Shown piece after piece: positions 9,601 through 16,816 of a stretch of 64,000 bases of DNA. Within the stretch, counting starts at the first letter, position 1, and every line of letters begins with the position of its first letter. The position numbers and the translations under genes are program-made. Below the pieces are notes generated by a model. That model searched no databases, was not told the origin of the DNA, and saw nothing but the letters and a program-made list of their open reading frames with translations. Source of the DNA: Streptomyces tendae (GTDB lineage: Bacteria; Actinomycetota; Actinomycetes; Streptomycetales; Streptomycetaceae). Location: the NCBI RefSeq assembly GCF_014650435.1, contig NZ_BMUY01000005.1:310001-374000 (forward strand). The letters run 5' to 3'.

Positions 9601-10455
9601 GCGGCCTCGTCGGGCCGGCCGGACGTCCTGGCCGAACTCGACCCGGACAGCGTGCGGCCCTCCGTCGATCTGCTGCGCACCGTGCTGCGGCATGCGGGAG
9701 GTCTGCCCGAGGCGCGGCTGGCCGCGCTCCGGCCGCTCGTGCGGCGGCTGGTCGAGGCGCTGACCCGGGAGTTGGCCACCCGGTTGCGCCCCGCGCTGCA
9801 CGGGACCGTCGTGCCGCGCCCCAGCCGCCGCCCGGGCGGCGGCCTCGACCTTCCCCGCACGCTGCGGGCCAACCTGGCCTCGGCGCACCGCGGTCCGGAC
9901 GGCACGGTCCGGGTCCTTCCGGAGCACCCCGTCTTCCGCACCCGGGCCAGGAGGTCCGCCGACTGGCGGCTGATCCTGGTGACGGACGTGTCGGGGTCCA
10001 TGGAGGCGTCCACGGTCTGGGCCGCCCTCACCGCGTCGGTGCTGGCGGGCGTGCCCACGCTGTCCACGCACTTCCTGGCCTTCTCCACGGAGGTCATGGA
10101 CCTCACCGACCACGTCGACGATCCGCTGTCCCTGCTGCTCGAAGTCAGCGTGGGCGGTGGCACGCACATCGCCGCGGGGCTGCGGCACGCCCGGGAGCTC
10201 GTCACCGTGCCGTCCCGCACGCTCGTGGTCGTCGTCAGCGACTTCGAGGAGGGCTATCCGCTGGGCGGGCTCCTCGCCGAGGTCCGCGCCCTGGTCGGGG
10301 CCGGGTGTCATGTGCTGGGGTGTGCCAGCCTCGACGACGCGGGCCGCCCGCGCTACTCCACCGGGGTGGCGGGTCAGCTCGTCGCCGCGGGCATGCCGGT
10401 CGCCGCGCTCAGTCCACTCGAACTCGCCCGCTGGGTAGGAGAGAAGATCGCATGA
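6607..10455 (+). CDS. DUF5682 (TraB-like) - VWA domain fusion protein
   Basis: The GTG at 6607 gives 1282 residues and lies 5 nt after the ATPase stop. The N-terminal part carries 'FLIGVRHHAPS', 'VLLVELPAEMQ' and, near residue 260, 'LVVGAFHAPAL', which fit DUF5682 and recall the TraB/ChaN-like fold. A Pro/Thr/Ala-rich stretch near residues 145-175 and a Ser/Thr/Ala-rich one near 890-905 look like linkers. The C-terminal part (about 1118-1282) is a von Willebrand A domain with an intact MIDAS start 'DVSGSMEAS' (Asp1127-Ser1131) and 'GGTHIAAGL'. In E. coli the counterparts YehM (DUF5682) and YehP (VWA) are separate proteins, so this looks like a fusion. The VWA domain is the expected partner of the upstream MoxR ATPase. 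It ends in an ATGA overlap with the next gene. Confidence 0.9.
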   Translation: MSRTASSPGSPSLSSAPAAFTSAEQAVAALTGPGVPFLIGVRHHAPSLAAAVPLLLDRAAPDVLLVELPAEMQEWLPWLGHEETRAPVALAAASREEGAGTAFYPFADFSPELAAVRWAARQGVPVLACDLPLADRTWREGRRPGAPTAPATPTTPATPTAPTAPTGPDAPEPDRSRLSAALRARLTGRPGEDLWDRLVEAAAPGSGPESLRRAALLTGWALREEAIASGGVPALDLRREAWMRSRLAAATADGARAALVVGAFHAPALVSPATTAETERDGCGDVNGPAGASVGRPADRPDWVTSLIPYTYALLDERSGYPAGIRDPEWQHLVVRAAGDPGALAEALTHTAVRVCAALRGLGHPSGPADAREIVRLASDLARLRGLPAAGRGELVEAVQTVLAQGEPYGRGRAVARAMEQVLVGTRGGRPAPGAPRCGLAPAVEAELAALGLPGPRPVGAPAPGKGGGARGGSATGSTASAATATSRDLRLDPLRSDLDRARDLLLRRLTVCGVPYAEARGVVGAGGAETLTTRWEVRWTPATEAMLSAVGVHGVTPAQAAEGVLRERWRTERDEGGPTAAQTLDGLRQAAECGLPDLADARLAETADVLPGAATLPELLTGLGLLDRLRAGHVPGLGADKERAVRATAVAELLTAAAVRQVDGLSGTEDPADAHALLELAHRADVLGGVRLTDALARLAQEGSPLMRGAAGAVRVLLGHEDPGVLGERVASWVDAARDPASRSALSARLTGLLTAAGPLLESAAPALEPLLDRVSELADREFLDRLPALRGGFDTLSPAARDRLLSVVEERLGTDRTADTGGVDPVALALWTRADLMARATLGGLRLLPPADPTRTSHEPAEPGEPHTRQPGEASEGDEADRADTRDATATATSTSTTAAAASPVFEEHHLDPADRWRLVLGRRTDRLSPAAAAPATALDELYGSGRGEGSRGDLTGPGRGGSGGGRQAPYPSVREWSEELTALFGPGIREEVLAAAASSGRPDVLAELDPDSVRPSVDLLRTVLRHAGGLPEARLAALRPLVRRLVEALTRELATRLRPALHGTVVPRPSRRPGGGLDLPRTLRANLASAHRGPDGTVRVLPEHPVFRTRARRSADWRLILVTDVSGSMEASTVWAALTASVLAGVPTLSTHFLAFSTEVMDLTDHVDDPLSLLLEVSVGGGTHIAAGLRHARELVTVPSRTLVVVVSDFEEGYPLGGLLAEVRALVGAGCHVLGCASLDDAGRPRYSTGVAGQLVAAGMPVAALSPLELARWVGEKIA

Positions 10456-12461
10456 GCCCGCTCCTTCCCCCGGTCGATCCCTCGGTGACCGCCCAGCTCG
10501 TCGCGGCACTCACACCCAGGCTGCGCAAGCGGCTGGACGCGGGTGTCGCCAAGCTCGCCGGGCGGCCCGTCGCCCGGGACGGCGACATCGTGCGCCTCGC
10601 GGTCGACGACGACACCGACCTCGAACTGCACGCTCCCGGCGGGGTCGTGACGACTGCCGAGGCGATCCGCTGCGGCTGCCTGCTCGCCCCCGACTGCCTG
10701 CACCGGGCCGCCGCGGCATCGGCGGCGCCGGTCGCCGAGATGCCGGATCCGGTCGCCGAGATGCCGGATCCGGTGGCGGAGATCCCGGATCCGGTGGCCG
10801 GGGAGCCGTCGCTCACGGAAGCACCGCGGACGGTGCCGCCGACGTCCGTCCCGGCCACGACTCTCCCTGCGACCGCCACTTCCGCTGCCGACGACGCCCC
10901 CGCAGGCGCCGCCGACCCCGCTCCCGAATCGGCCACCCCGGCCCAGCGCACGGCCGCGGCCGCCCTGCACGACGCCGCGGCAGCCGTGCTGGAAGCGGGC
11001 GCCGACGGAGCCGGGGCCGTGCTTCAGGCGGAGCTGCTGCGGGCGGCGCACACCGCACGACTCGCCGGCCTCCCGCGCGCGGCCGGCCGTGCCGTCGCCG
11101 CGGTCACGGCGCTGCGCGCGGCCCGTGACGCCGACCCCGCCCACCGCCTCGGCGACCTCACCACGGCTCTGCGCGACGTCCTGCTCCTCGCGCACCGCCT
11201 GCCGCAAGCCACCGGTCCGGAACTGGCCGGGCTGCGCGGCCGGGTACGCCAGCCGTACACGCCGGACGGGTCACTGCGCCTGTACGGGCTCTTCGCCGAA
11301 CCGGTCCTCACGTCGACCGGTTACGCGGGCACCGTCACCTGGACCGCCGATGCCGCGGGGCGGCTCTACACGGTCCCGGACGTGGCCCCGGGCGGCGCCG
11401 AACGGGCCGCGGGCTCGGCGGACCGTGCCGTGCGCATCGGCGACACTTCGCTGACCCATCGTGAACTCTCCCGCGCCGGACTCGCCGTGTCCGGGGCGAC
11501 GGTCTCCCCGACGGGCCGCCTGGGCGCGGGGGCGGGCGTACGAGCCGTGCGCGCGCCCGGCGTTTCCTGGCACGCCGAGCCACTCGACCGACTGTGGACG
11601 GTGCCGGTGGCCGAACAGATCGCCCGCGCCCTGGCCGGCGACCTGGACGTGCCGAAGGCGAAGGACACCGACTCGGGCGGTGACGCCGGTACGGCTAGTG
11701 AGGCCGGTGACGGCACCAACCAACCCACCGCGCGGGACGGCCGAGACGGCCGGGATCTGCTGTTCCTCGACGTCACGCTCATCGGCACGGTCCACGAGGC
11801 GGCGGGCGAGTGTCTGCTCGCCGACTGCGACGGCCTGACGGTCCGGCTCGCCGCCGCGCACGACGACCCCGCGTTGCCCGACCGCGAGAACCTCCGGCTC
11901 CTCGCGCTCCTCGCCCACGGGCGTGGGCCGGGCACCCGGCTGCGCGTGGTCGCCCGGCTCACGCCTGCCCCGCTCCCCCGTGCGGTACTGCTGGCGGCGA
12001 GCCGCCCCACCGATCCGGACACACACGTCGACCTCGGTCTCGACCGGCTCCGCCGCGCGGACCTGCCCGCGGAACCGACGGCGGGCACCTCGGGCGACGC
12101 CCGGCCCGCGCCCACCGTTCAGCCTGCGACCGCACCCGGCGAGGCTCCCGTGCACCTCCTGAGGCGCAGGGTCCACCAGGCCGCATCCGGCGGCCGCCGT
12201 GTGCTCGCCTTCCCCGGAAGCAAGGAGTCCGAGGCCGCCCGCCTGCGCCGGTACGGTCTCGGCACCGCCGGCGAGCTGCTCACCGCGCTGCACGCCTCGG
12301 CGGCGGAGCGGGCGCGCGACCCCTTCGGCCGCCTGCTCCCGGCCGACACCGGGCGCTTCGCCACGGCATGGCTCGGCGCGGCCGTCTACACGGAGGAGGT
12401 CGACCGTGCCCTGTGCGCCGCCGCGTGGGGCGCGAGCAGCCCCGGGCTCGACTCTCGGTGA
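10452..12461 (+). CDS. SWIM zinc-finger protein, YehQ-like
   Basis: The 669-residue protein starts at an ATG that overlaps the previous stop (ATGA). A SWIM zinc finger of the form CxCx5CxH is visible at residues 74-84 ('CGCLLAPDCLH'). SWIM fingers bind DNA or protein and occur in the YehQ protein of the E. coli yeh locus. After the finger, about residues 94-115, there are three near-identical 7-residue repeats ('VAEMPDP') from a 21-bp DNA repeat. These lead into a Pro/Ala-rich linker before the helical and beta regions. No signal peptide or membrane segment is present. As the last gene of the MoxR-VWA operon it probably acts in the same complex; its exact task is unknown. Confidence 0.88.
   Translation: MSPLLPPVDPSVTAQLVAALTPRLRKRLDAGVAKLAGRPVARDGDIVRLAVDDDTDLELHAPGGVVTTAEAIRCGCLLAPDCLHRAAAASAAPVAEMPDPVAEMPDPVAEIPDPVAGEPSLTEAPRTVPPTSVPATTLPATATSAADDAPAGAADPAPESATPAQRTAAAALHDAAAAVLEAGADGAGAVLQAELLRAAHTARLAGLPRAAGRAVAAVTALRAARDADPAHRLGDLTTALRDVLLLAHRLPQATGPELAGLRGRVRQPYTPDGSLRLYGLFAEPVLTSTGYAGTVTWTADAAGRLYTVPDVAPGGAERAAGSADRAVRIGDTSLTHRELSRAGLAVSGATVSPTGRLGAGAGVRAVRAPGVSWHAEPLDRLWTVPVAEQIARALAGDLDVPKAKDTDSGGDAGTASEAGDGTNQPTARDGRDGRDLLFLDVTLIGTVHEAAGECLLADCDGLTVRLAAAHDDPALPDRENLRLLALLAHGRGPGTRLRVVARLTPAPLPRAVLLAASRPTDPDTHVDLGLDRLRRADLPAEPTAGTSGDARPAPTVQPATAPGEAPVHLLRRRVHQAASGGRRVLAFPGSKESEAARLRRYGLGTAGELLTALHASAAERARDPFGRLLPADTGRFATAWLGAAVYTEEVDRALCAAAWGASSPGLDSR
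10731..10793 (+). repeat. Three tandem 21-bp coding repeats in the SWIM protein gene
   Basis: Units at 10731-10751, 10752-10772 and 10773-10793, with a short fourth partial unit. The first two are identical and the third has three differences. The unit keeps the reading frame and encodes 'VAEMPDP' or 'VAEIPDP', forming a linker after the zinc finger. Confidence 0.95.
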
Positions 12462-12504
12462 CCTCGCCGCCCCGGCGATCACCAGGGGCGGCGGCTCGGC
12501 CGGT

Positions 12505-12546
12505 CGCACCCTCGCCGTCCGCACCCTCGCCGTCCGCACCCTCGCG
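12505..12546 (+). repeat. 15-bp tandem repeat, 2.8 copies, after the SWIM gene
   Basis: The unit CGCACCCTCGCCGTC occurs at 12505-12519 and 12520-12534, then 11 bases of a third copy follow. It begins 43 nt after the stop codon of the operon and lies in the 153-base spacer before the LacI gene. Confidence 0.95.
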
Positions 12547-12614
12547 ATCGCCCCGCCGAGCCCGGGCGGCTCGCCGTAGTATTCGGATGATCTCGTGGGG
12601 GAAGGCGGGCCGAC

Positions 12615-13640
12615 ATGGGCAGGCAGCGTCCCGGTACGCCGACGCTGGAGGAGGTGGCCGCCCTCGCAGGCGTGGGCCGGGGCACCGTCTCAAGGGTGAT
12701 CAACAACGCGACCGGCGTGCGGGACTCGACGCGCCGCGCCGTGCAGCGGGCCATCGCCGAGCTGGGGTACGTGCCGAATCTCGCGGCCCGTTCCCTGGCG
12801 GGCCACCGGGCGGACGCCGTCGCGCTGGTGATGACGGAGCCGGACTGGCGGCTGTTCGGGGAGCCGTTCTTCACCGAGATCGTCCACGCCGTCGGCGACG
12901 CCCTCACCGACACCCCGTTGCAGCTGCTGCTCACCCTGGTCCGGACGGAGACCGAGCGGCGGCGCTTCGTGGAGTACGCGCGCGGCGGCCGGGTCGACGG
13001 GGTGCTGCTCATGTCCGTGCACGCCGAGGATCCGCTGCCGGACATGCTCGCCAAGGCGGGGCTGCCCACGGTCATGCTGGGGCGGCGTTCCGGCGAGGAG
13101 AGCGTCACCTATGTCGACGCCGACAACACGGGCGGCGCGCGCGGCGCGGTCATGCATCTGCTGGACACCGGCCGCAGCACGATCGGGGCGATCAGCGGGC
13201 CGCTCGACATGTACGTCGCGCAGTGCCGCCTGCGCGGGTACCGGGAGGCATTGGAACCCGCGGGTGTACCGGCCGGGGCGTCGCTGGTGGTCGAGGGGGA
13301 CGACTTCACGGAGGAGAGCGGACGCCGGGCGATGACGGAGCTGCTCGCCCGGCACCCGGACCTCGACGCGGTCTTCGCCGCCTCGGACACGCTGGCGGCC
13401 GGGGCACTCAACGCGCTGCGCGCGGCGGGCCGACGGGTGCCGCAGGACGTGGCCGTGATCGGCTTCGACGACTTCCACCCGGCCCGGCCCACGGACCCTC
13501 CGCTGACGACGGTCCGGCAGCCGCTGGAGGAGATCGGCCACACCATGGTGCGGCTGCTCCAGGAGGAGATGGAGGACCCCGCCGTCGCCTGGCGGCACGT
13601 CATCCTCCGCACCGAACTGGTGCTCCGGGACTCCGCCTGA
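12615..13640 (+). CDS. LacI-family transcriptional regulator (CebR/CelR-like)
   Basis: This 341-residue protein has an N-terminal LacI helix-turn-helix ('TLEEVAALAGVGRGTVSRV', residues 9-27) and hinge region, then a periplasmic-binding-protein-like effector domain. Near residue 280 is 'VAVIGFDDF', and residues 286-300 carry the typical 'PPLTTVRQPLEEIG'. The ATG at 12615 follows a ggggaagg-like ribosome site, and a possible -10 element TAGTAT lies at 12577-12582. The gene precedes celB, and three copies of the GGGAGCGCTCCC-type palindrome bound by CebR-type regulators lie between its stop and celB. It is therefore the likely local cellulase repressor, responding to an oligosaccharide such as cellobiose; this is inference from family and operators. 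Confidence 0.93.
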   Translation: MGRQRPGTPTLEEVAALAGVGRGTVSRVINNATGVRDSTRRAVQRAIAELGYVPNLAARSLAGHRADAVALVMTEPDWRLFGEPFFTEIVHAVGDALTDTPLQLLLTLVRTETERRRFVEYARGGRVDGVLLMSVHAEDPLPDMLAKAGLPTVMLGRRSGEESVTYVDADNTGGARGAVMHLLDTGRSTIGAISGPLDMYVAQCRLRGYREALEPAGVPAGASLVVEGDDFTEESGRRAMTELLARHPDLDAVFAASDTLAAGALNALRAAGRRVPQDVAVIGFDDFHPARPTDPPLTTVRQPLEEIGHTMVRLLQEEMEDPAVAWRHVILRTELVLRDSA

Positions 13641-13651
13641 TCGACCCGAGC

Positions 13652-13669
13652 GCCGGGAGCGCTCCCGGC
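13652..13669. promoter_or_regulatory. Palindromic operator-like site just after the LacI gene
   Basis: A perfect 18-bp palindrome GCCGGGAGCGCTCCCGGC, 11 nt after the LacI stop codon. Its core matches the two celB operators downstream. It could be a third operator or a short hairpin at the end of the regulator mRNA. Confidence 0.6.
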
Positions 13670-13726
13670 CGGGCCGCTCCCACCTGCGCCTTCGAGATTC
13701 TTTCGACAACTCTGGCGCGCACAGTC

Positions 13727-13755
13727 TTGTCAGGAACATGAACCGCTTCTACAGT
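13727..13755 (+). promoter_or_regulatory. Probable celB promoter
   Basis: A -35 TTGTCA (13727-13732) and a -10 TACAGT (13750-13755) are separated by exactly 17 bases. This places the transcription start near 13762, just upstream of the two operator palindromes. Confidence 0.65.
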
Positions 13756-13771
13756 CCCAACAACCGGTAAG

Positions 13772-13785
13772 TGGGAGCGCTCCCA
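13772..13785. promoter_or_regulatory. CebR-type operator 1 of celB
   Basis: Perfect 14-bp palindrome TGGGAGCGCTCCCA, identical to the known CebR box consensus of Streptomyces. It lies about 10-24 nt downstream of the predicted transcription start, a position suited to blocking elongation or open-complex escape. Confidence 0.88.
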
Positions 13786-13797
13786 TCAGTGGGGAGT

Positions 13798-13811
13798 TGG
13801 GAGCGCTCCCG
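13798..13811. promoter_or_regulatory. CebR-type operator 2 of celB
   Basis: TGGGAGCGCTCCCG, one base from the perfect box, 26 nt downstream of operator 1 (centre to centre) and about 66 nt before the celB start codon. The 26-nt offset is 2.5 helical turns, so the two sites face opposite sides of the DNA. Confidence 0.82.
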
Positions 13812-13877
13812 CACCGGCCCTACACCCCCACCCTTCTTCCCTTCCCCCCTCGCCCCCACCCCTCCCGGAGAGGCCCC

Positions 13878-15026
13878 ATGCGAACGCCACGGCCCCAAGA
13901 CCGCACCCGGCGCGGCCTCTTAGGCGCTCTGGGCGCGGCCCTGTCGACCTTCGCCCTCCTCACGTCACTCGTGACCGCCGCGGCCCCGGCCCAGGCGGAC
14001 ACCACGATCTGCGAGCCCTTCGGCACGACGACGGTCCAGGGACGCTACGTCGTCCAGAACAACCGCTGGGGTTCCAGCGCCACCCAGTGCGTCACCGCCA
14101 CCGACACCGGTTTCCGCGTCACGCAGGCCGACGGTTCGGTGCCGACCAACGGGGCGCCGAAGTCGTACCCGTCGGTCTTCAACGGCTGTCACTACACGAC
14201 CTGTTCGCCGGGCACCAGCCTCCCGGCCCGGCTCGACACCGTCTCCCGGGCGCCGTCAAGCATCTCGTACGGCTTCGTCGACACCGCCGTCTACAACGCT
14301 TCGTACGACATTTGGCTGGACCCGACTCCCCGGACCGACGGGGTCAACCGGACCGAGATCATGATCTGGTTCAACCGGGTGGGCCCGATCCAGCCCATCG
14401 GCTCGCCGGTGGGCACGGCCACGGTCGGCGGACGCACCTGGGAGGTGTGGAGCGGCGGCAACGGCTCCAACGACGTGCTGTCCTTCGTGGCACCGTCGGC
14501 GATCACCGGCTGGAGCTTCGACGTCATGGACTTCGTCCGGGCGACCGTCGCACGTGGGCTCGCCGAGGAGGACTGGTACCTGACGAGCGTTCAGGCGGGT
14601 TTCGAGCCCTGGCAGAACGGCGCCGGGCTGGCGGTGAACTCCTTCTCCTCCACCGTCGAGACCGGCGGCACCCCGGGCGGCACGGACCCCGGCGACCCGG
14701 GTGGCACGTCGGCGTGCGCGGTGTCGTACGGCACGAACGTGTGGCAGGACGGTTTCACCGCTGACGTCACCGTCACCAACACCGGTACGGCTCCCGTCGA
14801 CGGCTGGCGGCTCGCCTTCACCCTCCCCTCGGGTCAGCGGATCACCAACGCCTGGAACGCCTCCGTCGCGCCGTCGACGGGCGCCGTCACGGTGACCGGA
14901 GCGAGTCACAACACCCGGATCGCCCCCGGCGGCAGCCTGTCGTTCGGCTTCCAGGGCACGTACGGCGGAGCCTTCGCCGAGCCGGCCGCCTTCCGCCTCA
15001 ACGACGCCGACTGCACCACGGCGTAG
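13878..15026 (+). CDS. celB: Secreted endoglucanase CelB (GH12 + CBM2)
   Basis: This 382-residue secreted cellulase starts at ATG 13878 behind ggagagg. Residues 1-40 form a signal peptide with a twin-arginine-like 'TRRGLLGAL' start and an 'AQA' cleavage site. The GH12 catalytic domain spans about 41-265; the nucleophile Glu160 lies in 'NRTEIMIWFN' and the acid/base Glu243 in 'GFEPW'. This is the same 83-residue spacing as in S. lividans CelB. A Gly/Thr/Pro linker (about 265-280) leads to a family 2 cellulose-binding module with its Cys pair. It cleaves internal beta-1,4 bonds of cellulose outside the cell. Codon 15 (13920-13922) is TTA, so translation probably needs the bldA leucyl tRNA. Regulation by the upstream LacI protein is likely. 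Confidence 0.96.
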   Translation: MRTPRPQDRTRRGLLGALGAALSTFALLTSLVTAAAPAQADTTICEPFGTTTVQGRYVVQNNRWGSSATQCVTATDTGFRVTQADGSVPTNGAPKSYPSVFNGCHYTTCSPGTSLPARLDTVSRAPSSISYGFVDTAVYNASYDIWLDPTPRTDGVNRTEIMIWFNRVGPIQPIGSPVGTATVGGRTWEVWSGGNGSNDVLSFVAPSAITGWSFDVMDFVRATVARGLAEEDWYLTSVQAGFEPWQNGAGLAVNSFSSTVETGGTPGGTDPGDPGGTSACAVSYGTNVWQDGFTADVTVTNTGTAPVDGWRLAFTLPSGQRITNAWNASVAPSTGAVTVTGASHNTRIAPGGSLSFGFQGTYGGAFAEPAAFRLNDADCTTA

Positions 15027-15075
15027 CGGCCCGCCCCGCCCCACCCCCCCGCTCCTCGCCCGTCCGGTCGAAGCG

Positions 15076-15094
15076 CCCGCCCCGGACGGGCGGG
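15076..15094 (+). terminator. Hairpin terminator after celB
   Basis: A 7-bp GC stem (CCCGCCC / GGGCGGG) with a 5-nt loop lies 50 nt after the celB stop and is followed by GG and a short T-containing stretch. It would separate celB from the LPMO gene. Confidence 0.6.
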
Positions 15095-15172
15095 GGTTCC
15101 ATTTCGATCTTGTCATGTACGGCTCACATCGATCCCATCTGCTCATCCACGGACCGGAACCGGGAGACCCCT

Positions 15173-16264
15173 ATGGTTCGACGCAACAGATTCCTTTCAC
15201 TGGCGGCGGTACTGGCCACCCTGCTGAGCTCGCTCGGTGTGGCCCTTCTCTTCGGACAGGGGCGGGCCGAGGCGCACGGCGTGGCGATGATGCCCGGCTC
15301 CCGCACCTACCTGTGCCAGCTGGACGCCAAGACCGGCACCGGCGCCCTCGACCCGACGAACCCGGCCTGTCAGTCCGCGCTGGACCAGAGCGGCGCGACG
15401 GCCCTGTACAACTGGTTCGCCGTGCTCGACTCCAACGCGGGCGGCCGCGGCGCCGGTTATGTGCCGGACGGCACCCTGTGCAGCGCCGGCGACCGTTCCC
15501 CGTACGACTTCTCCGCCTACAACGCCGCCCGCTCGGACTGGCCCCGCACGCATCTGACGTCGGGGGCGACGATCCCGGTGCAGTACAGCAACTGGGCGGC
15601 CCACCCGGGTGACTTCCGGGTGTACCTGACCAAGCCGGGCTGGTCGCCCACGTCCGAGCTGGGCTGGGACGACCTGGAGCTTATCCAGACGGTCACCGAT
15701 CCGCCCCAGCAGGGCTCGCCGGGCACCGACGGGGGCCACTACTACTGGGATCTCGCACTGCCCTCGGGCCGCTCGGGCAACGCACTGATCTTCATGCAGT
15801 GGGTGCGTTCGGACAGCCAGGAGAACTTCTTCTCCTGCTCGGACGTCGTCTTCGACGGCGGCAACGGAGAGGTCACCGGCATCCGCGGTTCCGGCAGCAC
15901 TCCGGACCCGGATCCGACGCCGACCCCGACGGACCCGACCAACCCGCCGCACACCGGTTCCTGCATGGCCGTGTACTCCGTGGAGAACTCCTGGAGCGGC
16001 GGCTTCCAGGGCTCGGTCGAGGTGATGAACCACGGCACCGAGCCGCTGAACGGCTGGGCCGTGCAGTGGCGGCCGGGCGGCGGGACCACGCTCGGCGGGG
16101 TGTGGAACGGCTCGCTGTCCAGCGGCTCCGACGGGACCGTCACGGTCCGGAACGTGGACCACAACCGCGTCGTACCACCGGACGGGAGCGTGACCTTCGG
16201 CTTCACCGCCACGTCGACCGGCAACGACTTCCCGGTCGACTCGATCGGCTGCGTGACTCCCTGA
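15173..16264 (+). CDS. celS2: Cellulose-active lytic polysaccharide monooxygenase (AA10 + CBM2), CelS2
   Basis: This 363-residue secreted copper enzyme oxidatively cleaves crystalline cellulose and works with cellulases such as CelB. Residues 1-34 are a signal peptide ('AEA' cleavage) that exposes His35 as the mature N-terminus. His35 and His144 (in 'WAAHPGDF') form the copper histidine brace, and Phe219 in 'ENFFSC' is the axial residue. The AA10 domain is followed by a Pro/Thr/Asp linker ('DPDPTPTPTDP', about 245-260) and a CBM2 domain. Residue numbering and length match the characterised S. coelicolor CelS2 (ScLPMO10C). ATG 15173 follows gggagacc; an upstream in-frame ATG at 15110 would spoil the signal peptide. 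No CebR box lies directly before this gene, so its control may differ from celB. Confidence 0.96.
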   Translation: MVRRNRFLSLAAVLATLLSSLGVALLFGQGRAEAHGVAMMPGSRTYLCQLDAKTGTGALDPTNPACQSALDQSGATALYNWFAVLDSNAGGRGAGYVPDGTLCSAGDRSPYDFSAYNAARSDWPRTHLTSGATIPVQYSNWAAHPGDFRVYLTKPGWSPTSELGWDDLELIQTVTDPPQQGSPGTDGGHYYWDLALPSGRSGNALIFMQWVRSDSQENFFSCSDVVFDGGNGEVTGIRGSGSTPDPDPTPTPTDPTNPPHTGSCMAVYSVENSWSGGFQGSVEVMNHGTEPLNGWAVQWRPGGGTTLGGVWNGSLSSGSDGTVTVRNVDHNRVVPPDGSVTFGFTATSTGNDFPVDSIGCVTP

Positions 16265-16293
16265 CACACATGCCCTGACGCACGTCGGGACAC

Positions 16294-16325
16294 GGTCGGC
16301 GGGACCCCGCGGGCTCCCGCCGACC
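16294..16325 (+). terminator. Strong hairpin terminator after celS2
   Basis: A perfect 11-bp stem (16294-16304 with 16315-16325, GGTCGGCGGGA / TCCCGCCGACC) with a 10-nt loop, 30 nt after the celS2 stop codon. Confidence 0.8.
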
Positions 16326-16390
16326 TCACGTGCCGGTTACGAATCGCTCAACCTCTGGTTGCGGAGCGGTGATCGGGCGACGATAGGGCC

Positions 16391-16816
16391 ATGACTCCGG
16401 CCCAGCGCGCCTTTGAGCGGCTGCACGCCTGGCCCGACCTCTCGGCGGGTCCGGCCAGTTGCGGAACCGGACGGGCACTGTGCTCCGTCCGCGACGAGAT
16501 CGTCCACTTCCACTCGGACCGGGACGTGGACCTCCACCTCACCCACCGGGCCATCCAGCGCTTCCAGTACGACCTCGGCGGCTCCACCGCCATCCGTCTG
16601 GTGCCCGGCTCCCGTTGGGTGACCGTGCACCTGGACTGCGACGCGGACGTCGACCTGCTGCTGAGCCTGGTGAGCATCGCGCTCAAGGCCCATCAGTCCC
16701 GGCCCCCGACCGACCTCACCCCCGGTGCCGCGGGGCCCGTGGGCCTCCCGACGTCCCCGGGGTGCAACTTCCACCGGGTCACGGTGCTTCCGCGCGCCGC
16801 GGCCGGGGAGGCCTGA
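16391..16816 (+). CDS. DUF5519 / luciferase-family-domain protein
   Basis: This 141-residue protein carries the pattern 'EIVHFHSDRDVDLHLTHRAI' (about residues 36-55) and a matching second half, typical of the small 'luciferase family' DUF5519 proteins. Despite the family name there is no evidence of light production; the fold and role are unknown. No signal peptide or membrane span is seen. The gene stands alone, behind the celS2 terminator. Its last 38 bases overlap, tail to tail, the end of the efflux pump gene on the other strand. Confidence 0.8.
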   Translation: MTPAQRAFERLHAWPDLSAGPASCGTGRALCSVRDEIVHFHSDRDVDLHLTHRAIQRFQYDLGGSTAIRLVPGSRWVTVHLDCDADVDLLLSLVSIALKAHQSRPPTDLTPGAAGPVGLPTSPGCNFHRVTVLPRAAAGEA

